DNA of 64,000 nucleotides from the NCBI GenBank assembly GCA_029718625.1, contig CM056378.1:58613027-58677026 (forward strand). Direction: 5' to 3'. Below are positions 22,901-33,811 of the stretch, piece after piece. This DNA is from Synaphobranchus kaupii. Taxonomy: Eukaryota; Chordata; Actinopteri; Anguilliformes; Synaphobranchidae. Below the pieces are notes generated by a model that saw only the letters and a list, made by a program, of their open reading frames with translations, was not told the origin of the DNA and did not search any database. The position numbers and the translations under genes were made by a program. The first letter of the stretch is position 1; every line of letters starts with the position of its first letter.

Positions 22901-22904
22901 TTAA

Positions 22905-23007
22905 AGACTGCCTTAGTGAAACCACTCAAAGAAAAATAACTTGGATCCCTCAGTTCTCAGCAACTTTAGACCTATATCAAATCTACCTTTCCTAAGTAAA
23001 ATTAAAA
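22905..23007 (+). pseudogene. L2-type LINE reverse transcriptase fragment
   Basis: Reads KTALVKPLLK then, after a one-base slip, NNLDPSVLSNFRPISNLPFL. This is the RT fingers segment also seen at about 28850-28960. It begins exactly at the right TTAA of piggyBac copy 3, while the left flank of that element is unrelated to LINE sequence. It runs into a TGCATGCG-type simple repeat at about 23010-23036. Confidence 0.75.
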
Positions 23008-23195
23008 TTGTGCATGCATGCGTGCGTGCATGCGTATTTGTTTGTTTCATAAAGTCCCTGTGTTATAATATATCATATGACACTGTATTTGACTGTATGC
23101 TGCTAAAGCTCTTAGTCATCATGCAGTGACCAAGGTCCTCTGTTTTTCTGACCTTCATGAACCTGTTTCTTCTGTAACACCATTGATTTGTAATA

Positions 23196-23638
23196 CACTG
23201 CTCGGCCAAAAAAAAAGTCAAAAGTAAAAAAAAGCACACTGTAATATTTTGTTGGACCGCCTTTAGCTTTGATTATGGCGCGCATTCGTCGTGGCATTGT
23301 TTTGACAACCTTATCCAACGTCACAACATTTATTAAGGTCAGGACTGGTGGCCAATTCATGTGTGAAAATGATTCCTCATGCTCCCTGAACCACTCTCAC
23401 AATTTGAGCCCAATGAATCTTGGCATTGTCGTCCTGGAATATGCCCATTGATGGGATAACCTGGTCATTCAGTACATTCAGGTACTCAGCTGACTTCATT
23501 TTATTGCTGCATAACGTTGCTGAGCCTAGACCTGACCAATTGAAGCAACCCCAGATCATAACACTGCCTCCAGAGGCTTGTACAGTGGGCACTATGCATG
23601 ACTGGTGCAACTGTGACTTTTTTTTTGGCCAGGCAGTG
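23196..23638 (-). mobile_element. Deleted Tc1-type element
   Basis: TA duplications (23194-23195, 23639-23640) flank ends CACTGCTCGGCCAAAAA and TTTTTGGCCAGGCAGTG. Minus-strand sequence encodes a transposase segment ([17 protein letters not shown], then LNDQVIPSM and FQDDNAKIHWAQIV), containing the second catalytic Asp region. The N-terminal DNA-binding region and the rest are deleted. It is a sibling of 57709-58250. Confidence 0.88.
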
Positions 23639-23640
23639 TA

Positions 23641-24196
23641 TAATGGCTTTATGGCCTCTGAAGGCTGCCCTGTGGGTGTGGCCTATCGTCTCCACGGCAT
23701 GCTGAAAAGCCTGCTTTTTGAGAAAACGGATCTGGCAGGACATTGGGCTCTCGTTGTGTTCAGTGACTGACCTGGGTTCAGTCTTCACACTTCCTGCCTG
23801 ACTGTGCTGTCGAGGCGGGGAAGTTGCGCGCTGAACCAGGAGCAGCCCATATGCACTTCTCTGTCCAAGCACAGAACCTCCCTTAGATACCTGCCCAGCA
23901 GGCACAGGCAGACAGGCAGACACTGCCATAGGGACAACAGACAACATTTCCATTCATTCCACAGGAAACCCAAAAGACATTTAAAACACGGCCACAGCCA
24001 ATCATGTCCTTCTCTTCCTCGATCGTGCTGCACAAGAGGCAGCGCTCCAATTTCTCTTCCCTTTTGCTAGCTACACAGCTACAAAGGTGGATCTCCATTG
24101 CACCAGCAACACCGCAGCAGCAGCAGCAAAGGCCGCGGAGAGAGACGCAAGGAACGGGTTAGCTTGCCTACGGCACCTAACCATAGAACTGAATTA
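23641..24196. other. Unassigned, GC-richer stretch upstream of repeat copy 2
   Basis: Higher GC than the surroundings with overlapping open frames on both strands (for example 23501-23953 minus and 24098-24397 plus). The plus frame 24098-24397 continues into the coding-like start of repeat copy 2 (RIRKAKGDTLAIHLTYKPAI). It could be the end of a retroelement ORF; no family was recognised. Confidence 0.35.
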
Positions 24197-25332
24197 ACGC
24201 AACTCCGACGAGGTGTGTTCCAGCCATGGACAAAGACGCAGGCGATAGCCAGGCGACCAGCAGAACTCTCTATCAGGATAAGAAAGGCGAAAGGAGACAC
24301 CTTGGCCATCCACCTCACGTACAAGCCAGCTATAATCAACTTACCGCAGACTTCAGTAAGACTGATCAAACATCCCAGACATAGTTTAGGATTTTAGTCT
24401 GAATTGTTTATCGGTAATTTGATTGCATCTCGACTTTGATATAATAGCTGTATAAACGTGTTGCGCTGGTTAGCAAGCTAGCCGGCTGGCCTACCGTTTC
24501 ATTGCTAATGTGATAGTACTGTTAACTAACCAAAGCAGGCCTCATGGTTTGCTCCTCTTTTCTTTAACACATACTAACATTCACGTGATATGGTCTTAAT
24601 TCAACTTACTGTAGATAAATACGTTATTTTGTGAAAGTGCGTGAACTTATTTATAGTAAGTCAGATTTGTGCTGCGACACACTTAGCATACTCCACGTGA
24701 TTCCTTTATTCCCTGAACGCACATGTGGCATAGGTCTACACACCAACACACACACACACAAATGTACAATACGCACACAACACAATTATGTCTATTGAGT
24801 AGAATGTAATATTCATGTTTTTCCTTGTTTAATAAATCTATTTTTGTTAAAGCTGGTGTCTGTTTTGATGTCGTATGAACACGAGAGCTGAGTCAAACCT
24901 AATCATTAGAATGTAATACCTTCAACCTTTATGCATTATTAGTGCTTTGATGGTAAATTGAAGTAGTAGTAATTGTAATCCAGAATAATCAAATGAGACT
25001 GATTTAATTTTAACCTAATTTAAGAATAATAAGGGTAAACCTCATTATTCCATAGTTATTGCCTATATTTCGGGCATCCCATGTAAGAGTTTATATATAT
25101 ACAGAGGCATACTCCTTACATTTATGGTGCCCTGGTGTGAGGATTCATAAATATGTCTTACATTTATTGGCGCCCCGTTGAGGATATTCTCTACATTTAT
25201 GGTGCCCAGGTGAAGACTTGTAAGACGAACATGTTTTAATTGTCTATCACCATTACTGCTAAATGTATATGTAGACACCTTGCATGAGTAATACTCCACA
25301 TGTAGGAATATAGAAGCATGTTCCCTACACTA
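24197..25332 (+). repeat. 1.1-kb direct repeat, copy 2
   Basis: Partner of 18655-19802, in the same orientation. Its 3' part carries three successive primer-site-like motifs of the form TTACATTTATGGTGCCC (about 25116, 25158, 25192). It ends abruptly against a Tc1 fragment at 25341. Confidence 0.7.
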
Positions 25333-25340
25333 GACGTCCC

Positions 25341-26191
25341 CTTCAGTGTTAATGGTGCCTTCACAGATGTGCAAGTTACCCATGCCATGGGTACTAACAC
25401 ACCCCATACCATGGCAGATGCTGGCTTTTGAACCTTGCATTGGTGACAATCAGGATGGTCCTTTTCCTCTTTGGCCCAGAGAACATGACGTCCATTATTT
25501 ACAAAAACAAAATTTGAATTATGGACTCGTCTCAGTCCATCTCAGGTGAGTTTGAGCCCAGAGAAGTCAGTGGCATTTTTGGATGTTGTTGATATATAGC
25601 TTACGCTTTACGTAATCGTCTTAACTTGCATTTGTAGATGGAGCGACAAACTGTGTTTACGGTCAACGTTTTTTCCGAAGTATTCCCAAGCCCATGTGGT
25701 TATATTCATTACGGAAGCATGTCGGTTTTTAATGCAGTCCCGTCTGAGGGATCGAAGGTCATGGGCATTCAATATTGGTTTTTGGCCTTGCTCACACAGT
25801 TTTTCACAAAGTGGCAAACCTTGACCCATTCTTACTCATAAACGCCCGAGCCTTCGTGGATGCTCCTTTTATACCCAGTCATGATAGCATCACCTGTTAC
25901 CTATTCACCCGTTTACCTGTGGAATGTTCAAAACAGGTGTTTTGTGAACATTCCACAACCTTACCAGTCTTATGTTGCCCCAGTCCCAACTTTTTTGGAA
26001 CGTGGTACAGGCATCAAATTCGGAATTAGCATATATTTATAAAAATCAATAAAGTTGATAAGGTAAAACATTCAATATCTTTTCTTTGTACTGTTTTCAA
26101 TTAAATATATTTAAAAGAGAATTTACAAATCACTGCTTTCTGCTTTTATTTGCATTTTACATACTGTCCCAACTTTTGGAATTGGGGTTTG
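25341..26191 (-). pseudogene. 5' half of a Tc1-type transposon
   Basis: On the minus strand it starts at the terminal repeat (ending GGAATTGGGGTTTG, next to TA at 26192). It runs through a second GTTGGGAC-type subterminal repeat near 25985, and then a transposase start (MGQGLPLCEKLCEQGQKP). Transposase pieces follow: LRSLRRDCIKNRHASVMNIT, WAWEYFGKN, and, after frame slips, KEEKDHPDCHQCKVQKPASA. The last lies beyond the expected first catalytic Asp, where the frame is broken. Homology stops at about 25341 in the middle of the catalytic domain, so the 3' half and right terminus are missing. Confidence 0.8.
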
Positions 26192-26764
26192 TACAAAATT
26201 GAAGAACAACATTATAAACCTAGCAGTTAGCAAATGTCAGCGAACTACTATTCATGTGAGATACAACTAAGACAGTAACATTAAAGTGGTTAGTTAACAT
26301 TTGTGGGCTAACACTACACAGACGACCACATGCCCCTAGTTTACAAACACAGGGTATTCCAAAAAGGTGACACACCTCAGCTCATCTACGCTTGCAAACT
26401 AACGTCAGTCCATCCATAGGCTACACCATACAATTAGCTAGCACGCTAAAGTTATGAATGCACAGTGCCTGTTGGAAAGTTAACAGCCAAACCCAGTTAT
26501 CAGCTATCTACAGGTAACTAACAGTAACAGCAGCTCAACATCAGATCAGATCAATATCAACCTGTGTCTTGACGACGTGAACATATAACCAGCAAGACCT
26601 TTTACGTTTTAGATCTCATGGCCAGCTTGCTAAAATGGTAAGCGTCCATTTATACATCGTTAGCTAGCTTGCCAATTAGCTAGCTCACCAGCTAGGAATC
26701 CCACATTCATAAGAGCAAGCCAGTGTTATGCTAGGTCCGCTGTCATAACTTAACTCTAAGGCAG
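26192..26764. other. Unassigned sequence
   Basis: No element ends or coding signals recognised between the Tc1 fragment and the LINE. Repeated GCTAGC-containing words occur but without clear structure. Confidence 0.45.
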
Positions 26765-26796
26765 CTCTTGTGAATTAACTAATCTCAGATTGCTCT

Positions 26797-27126
26797 CTTG
26801 ATATATTATGTTCAACTGAAACATGGCTGAAAGCGGATGAGAACTTTACATTAAATGAATCCTCTCAGCCTGGGTTCAAATATAGCCATCATCTCTGTCA
26901 AAGAGGGGGTGGGGTTGCTGTTATTTATAAATTTGTCTATCAGTCAATTCCAAAATTAGAGTGTGCATTTGATTCGTTTGAAGTTATGAACACTCAGCCA
27001 GCAGTTGTTGGTAGAAACCGCCCCTCTTCTCAGCCTATTGTACTTGTGACTGTCTATAGACCTCCTGGCCCATATTCTGGCTTTATTCATGAATTTGCAG
27101 ATTTTCTTTCTTATTTAGCTCTAAAG
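26797..27126 (+). pseudogene. LINE endonuclease, N-terminal half
   Basis: Reads DILCSTETWLKADENF (the TETW catalytic Glu motif), then CQRGGGVAVIYK and VLVTVYRPPGP in one frame up to LSYLALK at 27126. The reading continues at 27784 after the insertion. The first strand-cleavage domain of an L2-type element is therefore recognisable but split. Confidence 0.8.
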
Positions 27127-27783
27127 GCCTTTGCACACCAAGTCCGTATTTTTCGTCCGAAATTGTCGCACGTTTTAAAAATAAATACAAACACACGTTG
27201 TGTCAATCACGTTTACACACCGACTTTCATCCATCATTAAAATTTTCGAAACAGGTTAGATTTTCTGCGGTTTTTCGCATCCGTCAAAAGCCTATTGAGA
27301 GTTGTTTGACCACTCAGAGCCAGATGATTGGAGAACAGCTGGGAATCGGGGATGGTAGGTAGGCTACTGATCGCAAAACAAAGGATGTCCGAAAGATTAG
27401 ACATTAGTGATTGTGCTCTAGGCAGCTAACCGATAGCTTCTTGCTAATGTCATTCATTCATTAGCCCCGTTTGGGACTAGCGCTATCCATTGCACACACG
27501 TAGTGGATAGCGCTAGTCCCAAACAGGGTAAATTAATTCCGTTGCTAGCAGGCTTTAACTTTTAATTGAATGCAACTCTGGCCACCTAAATGGCTGCTTA
27601 CATGTAGCCAGTCAATAATTTGCCTTGTTTTGTATAACGTTAGTTGAAGCAGTGAAGAAAATGTGGCATTTTGTCTTGTATTGCGAATTTTCGCAATGAA
27701 TAGAATAATAAAACGCATTGGAGTGTGAAAGATTTCTGTGCGTAACGATTTTTATCGGATGAAGGATAAAAAAAAATGCATAC
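27127..27783. mobile_element. 0.66-kb insertion in LINE endonuclease
   Basis: Starts GCCTTTGCACACCAAGTCCG and ends ...GATAAAAAAAAATGCATACG. Removing it makes the endonuclease frame continuous. No matching terminal inverted repeats or convincing target duplication were found, so its class is open. It contains a 21-bp perfect hairpin (27469-27524). Confidence 0.6.
27469..27524. repeat. Perfect 21-bp inverted repeat (hairpin)
   Basis: Arms GTTTGGGACTAGCGCTATCC(A) at 27469-27489 and the exact complement at 27504-27524, with a 14-nt loop. One wobble further out, CCC/GGG extends the stem. Confidence 0.9.
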
Positions 27784-28399
27784 GCTGTCCCATGTGCATG
27801 ACAAAGTGTTGATATTGGGTGATTTTAACCTGCATTTTGAAAATACAGATGATCCTTTTACCTCAGCATTTATGACCATTTTGGAATCAATTGGCTTCAT
27901 TCAAAATGTTGTCAGCCCCACACATTATTGTCGTCATACTTTAGACCTGGTCCTAAGTGTTGGTATTGATATTGTTAATGTTAAAATTCACTCACATAAT
28001 CCTATTATGTCTGACCATTTCCTCATTACTCTGCATGTAAAATTAGCCCATCCTGTAGCATCTGAATTCAGAACGTATACAGGTCGCACTATCAGTACCT
28101 CCACTACTAGAAACTTTATTCATGTGCGCCCTGATTACTTTGATTTAGACACTTCCGCTAGCTCCTTGTCAACCGATGATCTGGCAGAGGGATTACCTAC
28201 TGCTCTACGCAAAACCCTTGATGTAGTTGCTCCATTACAAAGTAAAAAAGTAATTGAGAAGAGGCTTGCCCCCTGGTACACCGACCACACACGGGCTCAT
28301 AAGTCTCGCCAGCTCGAACACAAATGGCATTCCACTAAACTGCAGGTATTCCACTTGGAATACACTTGGCCCTGGAAAGAGAGTCTTAGTACTTATTAG
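27784..28399 (+). pseudogene. LINE endonuclease C-terminal half and linker
   Basis: DKVLILGDFNLHFE carries the GDFN catalytic block. TLDLVLS and PIMSDHFLITL (the SDH catalytic block) follow. The linker then reads RLAPWYTDHTRAHKSRQLEH, typical of the region between endonuclease and RT in L2-type ORFs, before a stop at 28397. Confidence 0.82.
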
Positions 28400-28419
28400 C
28401 ATACTCTCTCCAATGCTAG

Positions 28420-29531
28420 GTCCTCTTACTTTTCAAAGCTTATACAAGAAAATAAGACCAATCCCCGGTTTCTATTCAGAACAGTTGCTGAACTAACTAA
28501 TAATCATGCAGCAACTAACCCTCAATTTCCAGTTTCATGTAGCAGTAATGATTTTTTGACTTTCTTTAGTGGTAAAATAATTGGAATTAGGGAAAAGATC
28601 ACACAAGTTAGTGTTAGTGGTTTTGACAATATCCTAGACACACTGATCGACTTTAATCGCTTACTCCCATACTTGAGTGAACTAATTAAGTCAGTTTCTT
28701 CTTCTAAATCATCCACCTGTCTTCTAGACCCCATACCCACAAAGTTGCTGAAGGAGCTATTGCCTATGCTCATCAAACCAATTATTCACTTAATTAACTC
28801 ATTGTTTGTTAACATCAATTAATTCATCATTGTTATCGGGCCATGTTCCTACATCCTTTAAATTGGCAGAAATCAAGCCACTACTTAAGAAACCAAATTT
28901 GGATCCCACTGTCCTGGCTAATTATAGACCCATTTCAAACCTCCCATTTTTATCAAAGAGAAATATGTAGCACAACAGCTTTCTTCAATTTTACATACTA
29001 ATAACATGTATGAGAGGTTTCAGTTTGGGTTTAGGAAGCACCATAGCACTGAAACTGCCCTTGCCCTAGTAATGAATGACCTGTTCCTCTCTCTGGATTG
29101 TGGCTGTATTTCTATTCTTGTTCTAGTAAGAACCCTAGCTTGAGCGCTGCCTTTGATACTATACACCTTCATATTCTCTCCGCAGGCTCGAAAATTCAGT
29201 TGATCTCACCGGGCATGCTCTTATGTGGTTTAAATCTTATCTCTATGATAGATCCCAGTTTGTTAGGGTAAACAATCAGTCCTCTGAATTTTCTAGGGTG
29301 AACTTTGGAGTACCACAAGGATCGGTTTTCGGTCCTTTGCTAATTTCTCTGTACATGCTCCCTCTTGGGAACATTATAAGCAGACATGGTGTTAACTACC
29401 ACTGCTACGCAGATGACACACAACTTTATATATCAGTTAAGTCAGGTGAAGTTGACCAATTGTCTAAACTAGAGACCTGTCTTAAAAATGTAAAGGCCTG
29501 GATGACCCAAAATCTCCTCTTTTTGAACTGA
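28420..29531 (+). pseudogene. LINE reverse transcriptase, fragmented
   Basis: Successive frames give LIKPIIHLINSLFVNIN (stop 28820), then KPLLKKPNLDPTVLANYRPI, then FQFGFRKHHSTETALALV. After another shift from 29223 comes [29 protein letters not shown] and the catalytic YADDTQLY. The order and motifs match an L2/CR1-type RT. The thumb begins before the stop at 29529. Stops and frame changes exclude activity. Confidence 0.85.
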
Positions 29532-29695
29532 GATTGATTGTATTAGGTCCCAAATTCTTAGTTTTCCTTAAATTTAGATTGCTTCTCTGTCTCCGCCAAC
29601 AAGGTTGTTAAAAACCTTGGTGTAACTATTGATTCAGACCTCTCCTTTCAGCCACATATTAATATGTGGAATATATATATATATACGTATATATA

Positions 29696-31226
29696 CACTA
29701 CTCACAAAAAGTTAGGGATATTCGGCTTTCGGGTGAAATTTCAGGATGAACCTAAAATGCACTATAACCTTTACAGGTGAAATTAATTTGACCTTCTGTA
29801 AACTTTTGAATGCACATGTCCAACTATTCAATGTTTCAGTACTTTTTGCACAACTTGCTGTTCTCTAACAAGGAGCTGAACGGCAAAATTCACAACAGGT
29901 GTTTGATCCATGAATCGACCAATAAATTTCCTGGTTCAATTAGAATTGGTATTTAAACAGTCCTCTTCATCATGCTGTTCACATTTTGACATCATGAGAC
30001 CAAGACGACACCTAACAATTGATCAACAGTACCTCGCCATTGCGACGCTTCAAACAGGATGTTCTCAGAGGGAAGTGGCCACTGAGCTTAGAGTGTCACA
30101 GAGTGTCATCAGCAGGTTGCAACAGAGATACAGAGAGACTGGAAGAGTCACAGAAAGGCATAGAAGTGGACGTCCTTTGGCCACATCCCACACTGATGAC
30201 CGCTTCATTGTGAACAGTGCCCTGCGGAACCGGATGATGAATGCCACTCAACTCCAGGCACATTTAAGGGAGGTGAGAGGCACCCAAGTGTCACGTCAGA
30301 CCATTCGAAACCGTTTACATCAGCGTGGTCTGCGTGCTAGACGACCTGCAAGGGTACCTGACCACACCACCAGGCACAGGCGTCATCGTCTTGCATGGGC
30401 CAGGGAGCATTTACGCTGGACGAGGGACCAGTGGGCCTCAGTGCTGTTCTCTGCTGAAAGGCGATTCACGTTGAGCAGAAATGATGGCCGCCAACGATGT
30501 TGGAGACGTCAAGGAGAGCGCTATGCATCAGCCACTGTTGTCACCAGACGACCCTTTGGTGGTGGCGGTGTTACAGTGTGGGCAGGTGTGTCTAGTCAAT
30601 ACAGAACTGCCCTACACTTTGTGAATGGTACAGTGACAAGCCCATACTACCTGAATAACATCATTAATCCAGTCATTGTGCCCCTGCATGAACAACACAG
30701 GCCTAATTTCATCTTCATGGACGACAATGCTCCAGCTCATCGAGGTCGCATCATTAGGGAAAGGCTGCTGGAGACTGGGGTACCTCAAATGGTGTGGCCT
30801 GCACTTTCTCCAGACCTGAATCCCATAGAAAACCTATGGGATCAGCTGACTCACCGTGTAGAGGCTCGTAACTCTGTACCCCAGAACCTCAATGACCTGA
30901 GGGCCGCCCTTCAAGAAGAGTGGGATGCCATGCCTCAGCAGACAATAAGTCGACTTGTGAACAGCATGAGACGTCGTTGTCAAGCTGTAATTGATGCTCA
31001 AGGGCACATGACAAGTTATTGAGACATTGACATTTTTGTTGTGGTATACCCACCACTGTTGTTGGCTTTTGTTTCAATAAATTGTTTGAGATGAGGAAAT
31101 CACCATTGCATGCTTCTACTTAAATGCCCTACTTTCATGATACGTATAATATCACTGTAGCGTGAACTTACATTTTCCATAAATTTCACCCGAAAGCCAA
31201 ATATCCCTAACTTTTTGTGAGTAGTG
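29696..31226 (+). mobile_element. Tc1-type transposon, full length
   Basis: TA duplications at 29694-29695 and 31227-31228. The 46-bp terminal inverted repeats start CACTACTCACAAAAAGTTAG and differ at a single position. The 1,531-bp element carries one uninterrupted transposase frame. It sits inside the LINE at the centre of an AT-rich near-palindrome (TATACGTATA on both sides), a typical TA target. Confidence 0.97.
29994..31022 (+). CDS. Tc1-type transposase, intact frame but catalytic Asp replaced
   Basis: 342 residues from ATG 29994, the usual Tc1 length; an in-frame ATG at 29910 would add 28 residues of non-conserved sequence. Residues about 8-110 form the paired-like double helix-turn-helix ([20 protein letters not shown]), with a GRP-type linker (RSGRPLATS, about 58-66). 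The catalytic core should be DD34E. Asp244 (FMDDNAPAH) and Glu279 ([11 protein letters not shown]) are present with 34 residues between, but the first Asp is Ala154: VLFSAERRF, codon GCT at 30453-30455, where the family has SDES. The neighbouring Arg157 also departs from the usual Ser. The protein can plausibly bind the ends but not cut. Other conserved blocks ([14 protein letters not shown]) are intact. Confidence 0.93.
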   Translation: MRPRRHLTIDQQYLAIATLQTGCSQREVATELRVSQSVISRLQQRYRETGRVTERHRSGRPLATSHTDDRFIVNSALRNRMMNATQLQAHLREVRGTQVSRQTIRNRLHQRGLRARRPARVPDHTTRHRRHRLAWAREHLRWTRDQWASVLFSAERRFTLSRNDGRQRCWRRQGERYASATVVTRRPFGGGGVTVWAGVSSQYRTALHFVNGTVTSPYYLNNIINPVIVPLHEQHRPNFIFMDDNAPAHRGRIIRERLLETGVPQMVWPALSPDLNPIENLWDQLTHRVEARNSVPQNLNDLRAALQEEWDAMPQQTISRLVNSMRRRCQAVIDAQGHMTSY

Positions 31227-31228
31227 TA

Positions 31229-31640
31229 TATACGTATATTCCACCTGAGGAATATATCTAAATTAAGGAAGCTGTTGTCCTTGGAGGATGATGAAAAAAT
31301 GGTTCATGTTTTTGTAACCTCTCAACTAGATTACTGTAATGCTTTATTGTCTGGTTGCACTGGCTCAGCCCTGAATCGTCTCCAACTTGTACAGAATGCA
31401 GCTGCTAGGGTTCTTACTAGAACCAAGAAATGGGAGCATATCAGCCCGGTGCTCAAAACTCTTCATTGGCTGCCTGTCAAATTCAGAATTGACGACAATG
31501 TTTTACTTTTAGCGTTTAAAGCCTTAAATGGTTTGGCTCCAGAATATCTTAGTGACTTACTCATTCCTTACTGTCCTCCTAGATTAGTTCGTTCACAAAG
31601 TGCTGGCTATTTGAAAATGATGAGATGGGAGCCAGCATAA
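31229..31640 (+). pseudogene. LINE ORF2 C-terminal domain
   Basis: From about 31242, HLRNISKLRKLLSLEDDEKM, then TSQLDYCNALLSGC, NRLQLVQNAAARVLT and HWLPVKFRID in one frame. This is the conserved post-RT region of L2/CR1-type elements. The frame stops at 31638, before the family's expected end. Confidence 0.85.
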
Positions 31641-32026
31641 CCTCCTGGACACTTACTAAATTGAATAAATATTACACATACTTAGCTAGCTCAGTGTTGA
31701 TGTAACTATGATATTCGATGTCCTTCATCATGCATTTCACCTTATACAATTAGAGGTTGATGCTTTTTTCTTATTGAATACTGAATATTCTGCCCCAACT
31801 ACATTTATTGTTTATACAACATAGTACAAAAAAAACAAAACATGAAGTTAAAGAGTAACACATATGCAGGGAACATACACATATACATGCCCGGGGGGGC
31901 ACACATCAGATGGGGCAGGAGTCCAGGGTGGGAGGTATTTACAGGGAGGATTTGTTGAGAAGGGCTATTGCAGTGGGGACAAAACTTATAATGAGTTTGG
32001 CTTTTCTGTATTTGGGGGTTCTATAT

Positions 32027-33100
32027 CTATGGCCAGAGGGGAGAAGTGTGAAGTGGGGATGGAGTGGGTGATCTGGGTCCTGTGCTATTGTGCATGCCTT
32101 GTGTTTGATAGCTGTGGGGACAAGGTTGGATATGTTGGGAGTGGGAAGACAAATTATCTTTGATGATGTTCGTGTGATTTTGAAGAGCTTGTTTTTGTTT
32201 TCGACTGTGAGTATTGTGAAAACAGATGGTACTATATAGGAGGAGGGGTTTGATGATGCTATGATATAGGAGGAGGAGAAGATGGGGTCTGACAGACAGT
32301 TTTTGTAAATTTGCGGATGGCTGAGAGTCTTTGTTGGCAGCGTTTCTGAGTGTCCGTGATGTGTAGTTTGAAATTGAGGTTATCGTCCAGAGTGATGCCC
32401 AGATATTTGATGACCTCCACTGTTTCGACTGTCTCTCCATGTATGATGGTGGGGCTGTGAGTGGGGCTGAGGGTGTGGTCGGGAGTAGTAGTGGAGGGTT
32501 TGAAAAACAGTTCTTTTGTTTTGGCAACATTGAGCTGTAGGAAGTTATTGTCACACCAGGTGGAGAAGTGAGATATGGACTGTTGGTAGAGAGTGAATTA
32601 TTGTCATTAAGGAGTGCGAGGATGGCAGTGTCGTCTGAGTATTTAAAGTATATGGTGATGGGGGATGGGCTTTGACAGTTACTTGTGTCCAGTGTGTAGA
32701 GAAATGGGCTAAGCACACAGCCTTGGGGTGCTCCAGTGTTGATGGTGGTGGGCGAGAGTGAGTTATTTACCTTTACTGCCTGGGGTCTATTGCTGAGAAA
32801 GTTGTGAAGCCAGTGAATGAGTGGTGATGGGATGTTAAGGTGGTGGAGTTTCTTGATCATCTGATGCCGTTGCATTGTCTTGAAGGCAGAACTGAAATCA
32901 ATAAGTAGTAGACTGGCATGGTTCTCGGGTTGTTCCAGATGTTGCAGTAGGGATTGCAGGAGGCAGGCCACTGCATCCACTGTGGCTCTCCTCTGTTTGT
33001 AGGCAAACTGTAGGATGTCCAGGTGTGGGGTGACAGAGGGCAGGATGATGTTCAGGACCAGTTTCTCGAAGCACTTCATGATTATGGAGGTTAGGGCCAC
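32027..33100 (-). pseudogene. LINE reverse transcriptase and C-terminus, minus strand
   Basis: A 357-residue frame. The palm is recognisable: LQFAYKQRRATVDAVACL, SLLLIDFSSAFKTMQRH, NTGAPQGCVLSPFLYTL and FKYSDDTAILALL. After about residue 165 a frame slip leads to low-complexity Ser/Thr-rich translation. A C-terminal motif (YHSIIKPLLLYSTICF) is again in frame near residue 265. It joins the upstream frame 33167-33565 through a frameshift at about 33100-33170. Confidence 0.82.
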
Positions 33101-33166
33101 ATGTCTGTAGTGGTTTAACTCGAATGGATGTGTTTTTTTTGGTATGGGAATGATGGTTGAGGTTTT

Positions 33167-33565
33167 TCATGTGATTGGAATTGTGGCAGACCAGAGTGAT
33201 TTGAGGAACAAGGAGTGAAGGACAGGGGAGAGCTCCATGGTGCATGTTTTTAAGACCCGCACTAAGATCCCATCTGGTCCAGGAGCCTCATTGGGTTTGC
33301 ACCTCAGCAGCTGGAGGTGGACGTCCTTTATGGAAAGGAGGGTGTTGTAATCCAGCTCGGGGTTGGATGAGGGCAGGGAAGCCAGAAGGCTCTCACACTC
33401 TGCGGAGAAGTCATGGTTGTCAAAGCGTGCATAGACGGTATTGAGGTCCCAGGCAAAGGATATGGGGTCTGTCACTGTAGTGGTCTGTGTTTTGGATTGT
33501 CCTGCCAGTGTTCTGACTCTCTGAAAGGCTTGTTTTGTGTTCAGGTTGGCAAATTCCTGTTCCAT
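33167..33565 (-). pseudogene. LINE linker and RT start, minus strand
   Basis: Reads FANLNTKQAFQRVRTLAGQS, then the RT fingers motif RCKPNEAPGPDGILVRVLK and LHSLFLKSLWSATIPIT before the frame is lost. APGPDGI is diagnostic of non-LTR RTs. Confidence 0.85.
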
Positions 33566-33811
33566 TTTATTTTAATAATTTAGTTTTAAGTTTAAAGTAT
33601 TTCATTATTGATGGTTCGGCTAATGGTTTTGAGAGCTGTCCAGTTCTTCTGTTTGAAAACACGCCTTTTTTCTTTAAAAAGATGGTTTATTTGCGGAGTG
33701 ATCCATGGTTTTTAATTGGGGTATTTTTTTATAGTTTTAACTGGTATTGTGATGTCCATGCAAAACTTGAGGTAATCAGAGATGACATCGGTCTGCTCAT
33801 CTAACTCTCCC

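Larger units (their letters stand above)
26765..31640 (+). mobile_element. L2-type non-LTR retrotransposon, 5' truncated, multiply broken
   Basis: Carries an apurinic-type endonuclease followed by RT and the conserved C-terminal domain, all plus strand and in the expected order. It is split by a 0.66-kb insertion (27127-27783) in the endonuclease and by a Tc1 element (29696-31226) just after the RT. At least five frame changes or stops are present. Homology ends near 31640, before the usual 3' tail. Confidence 0.85.

Noticed and set aside
32898..33444. Overlapping plus- and minus-strand ORFs over the second LINE
   Set aside because: Shadow frames of the minus-strand reverse transcriptase.
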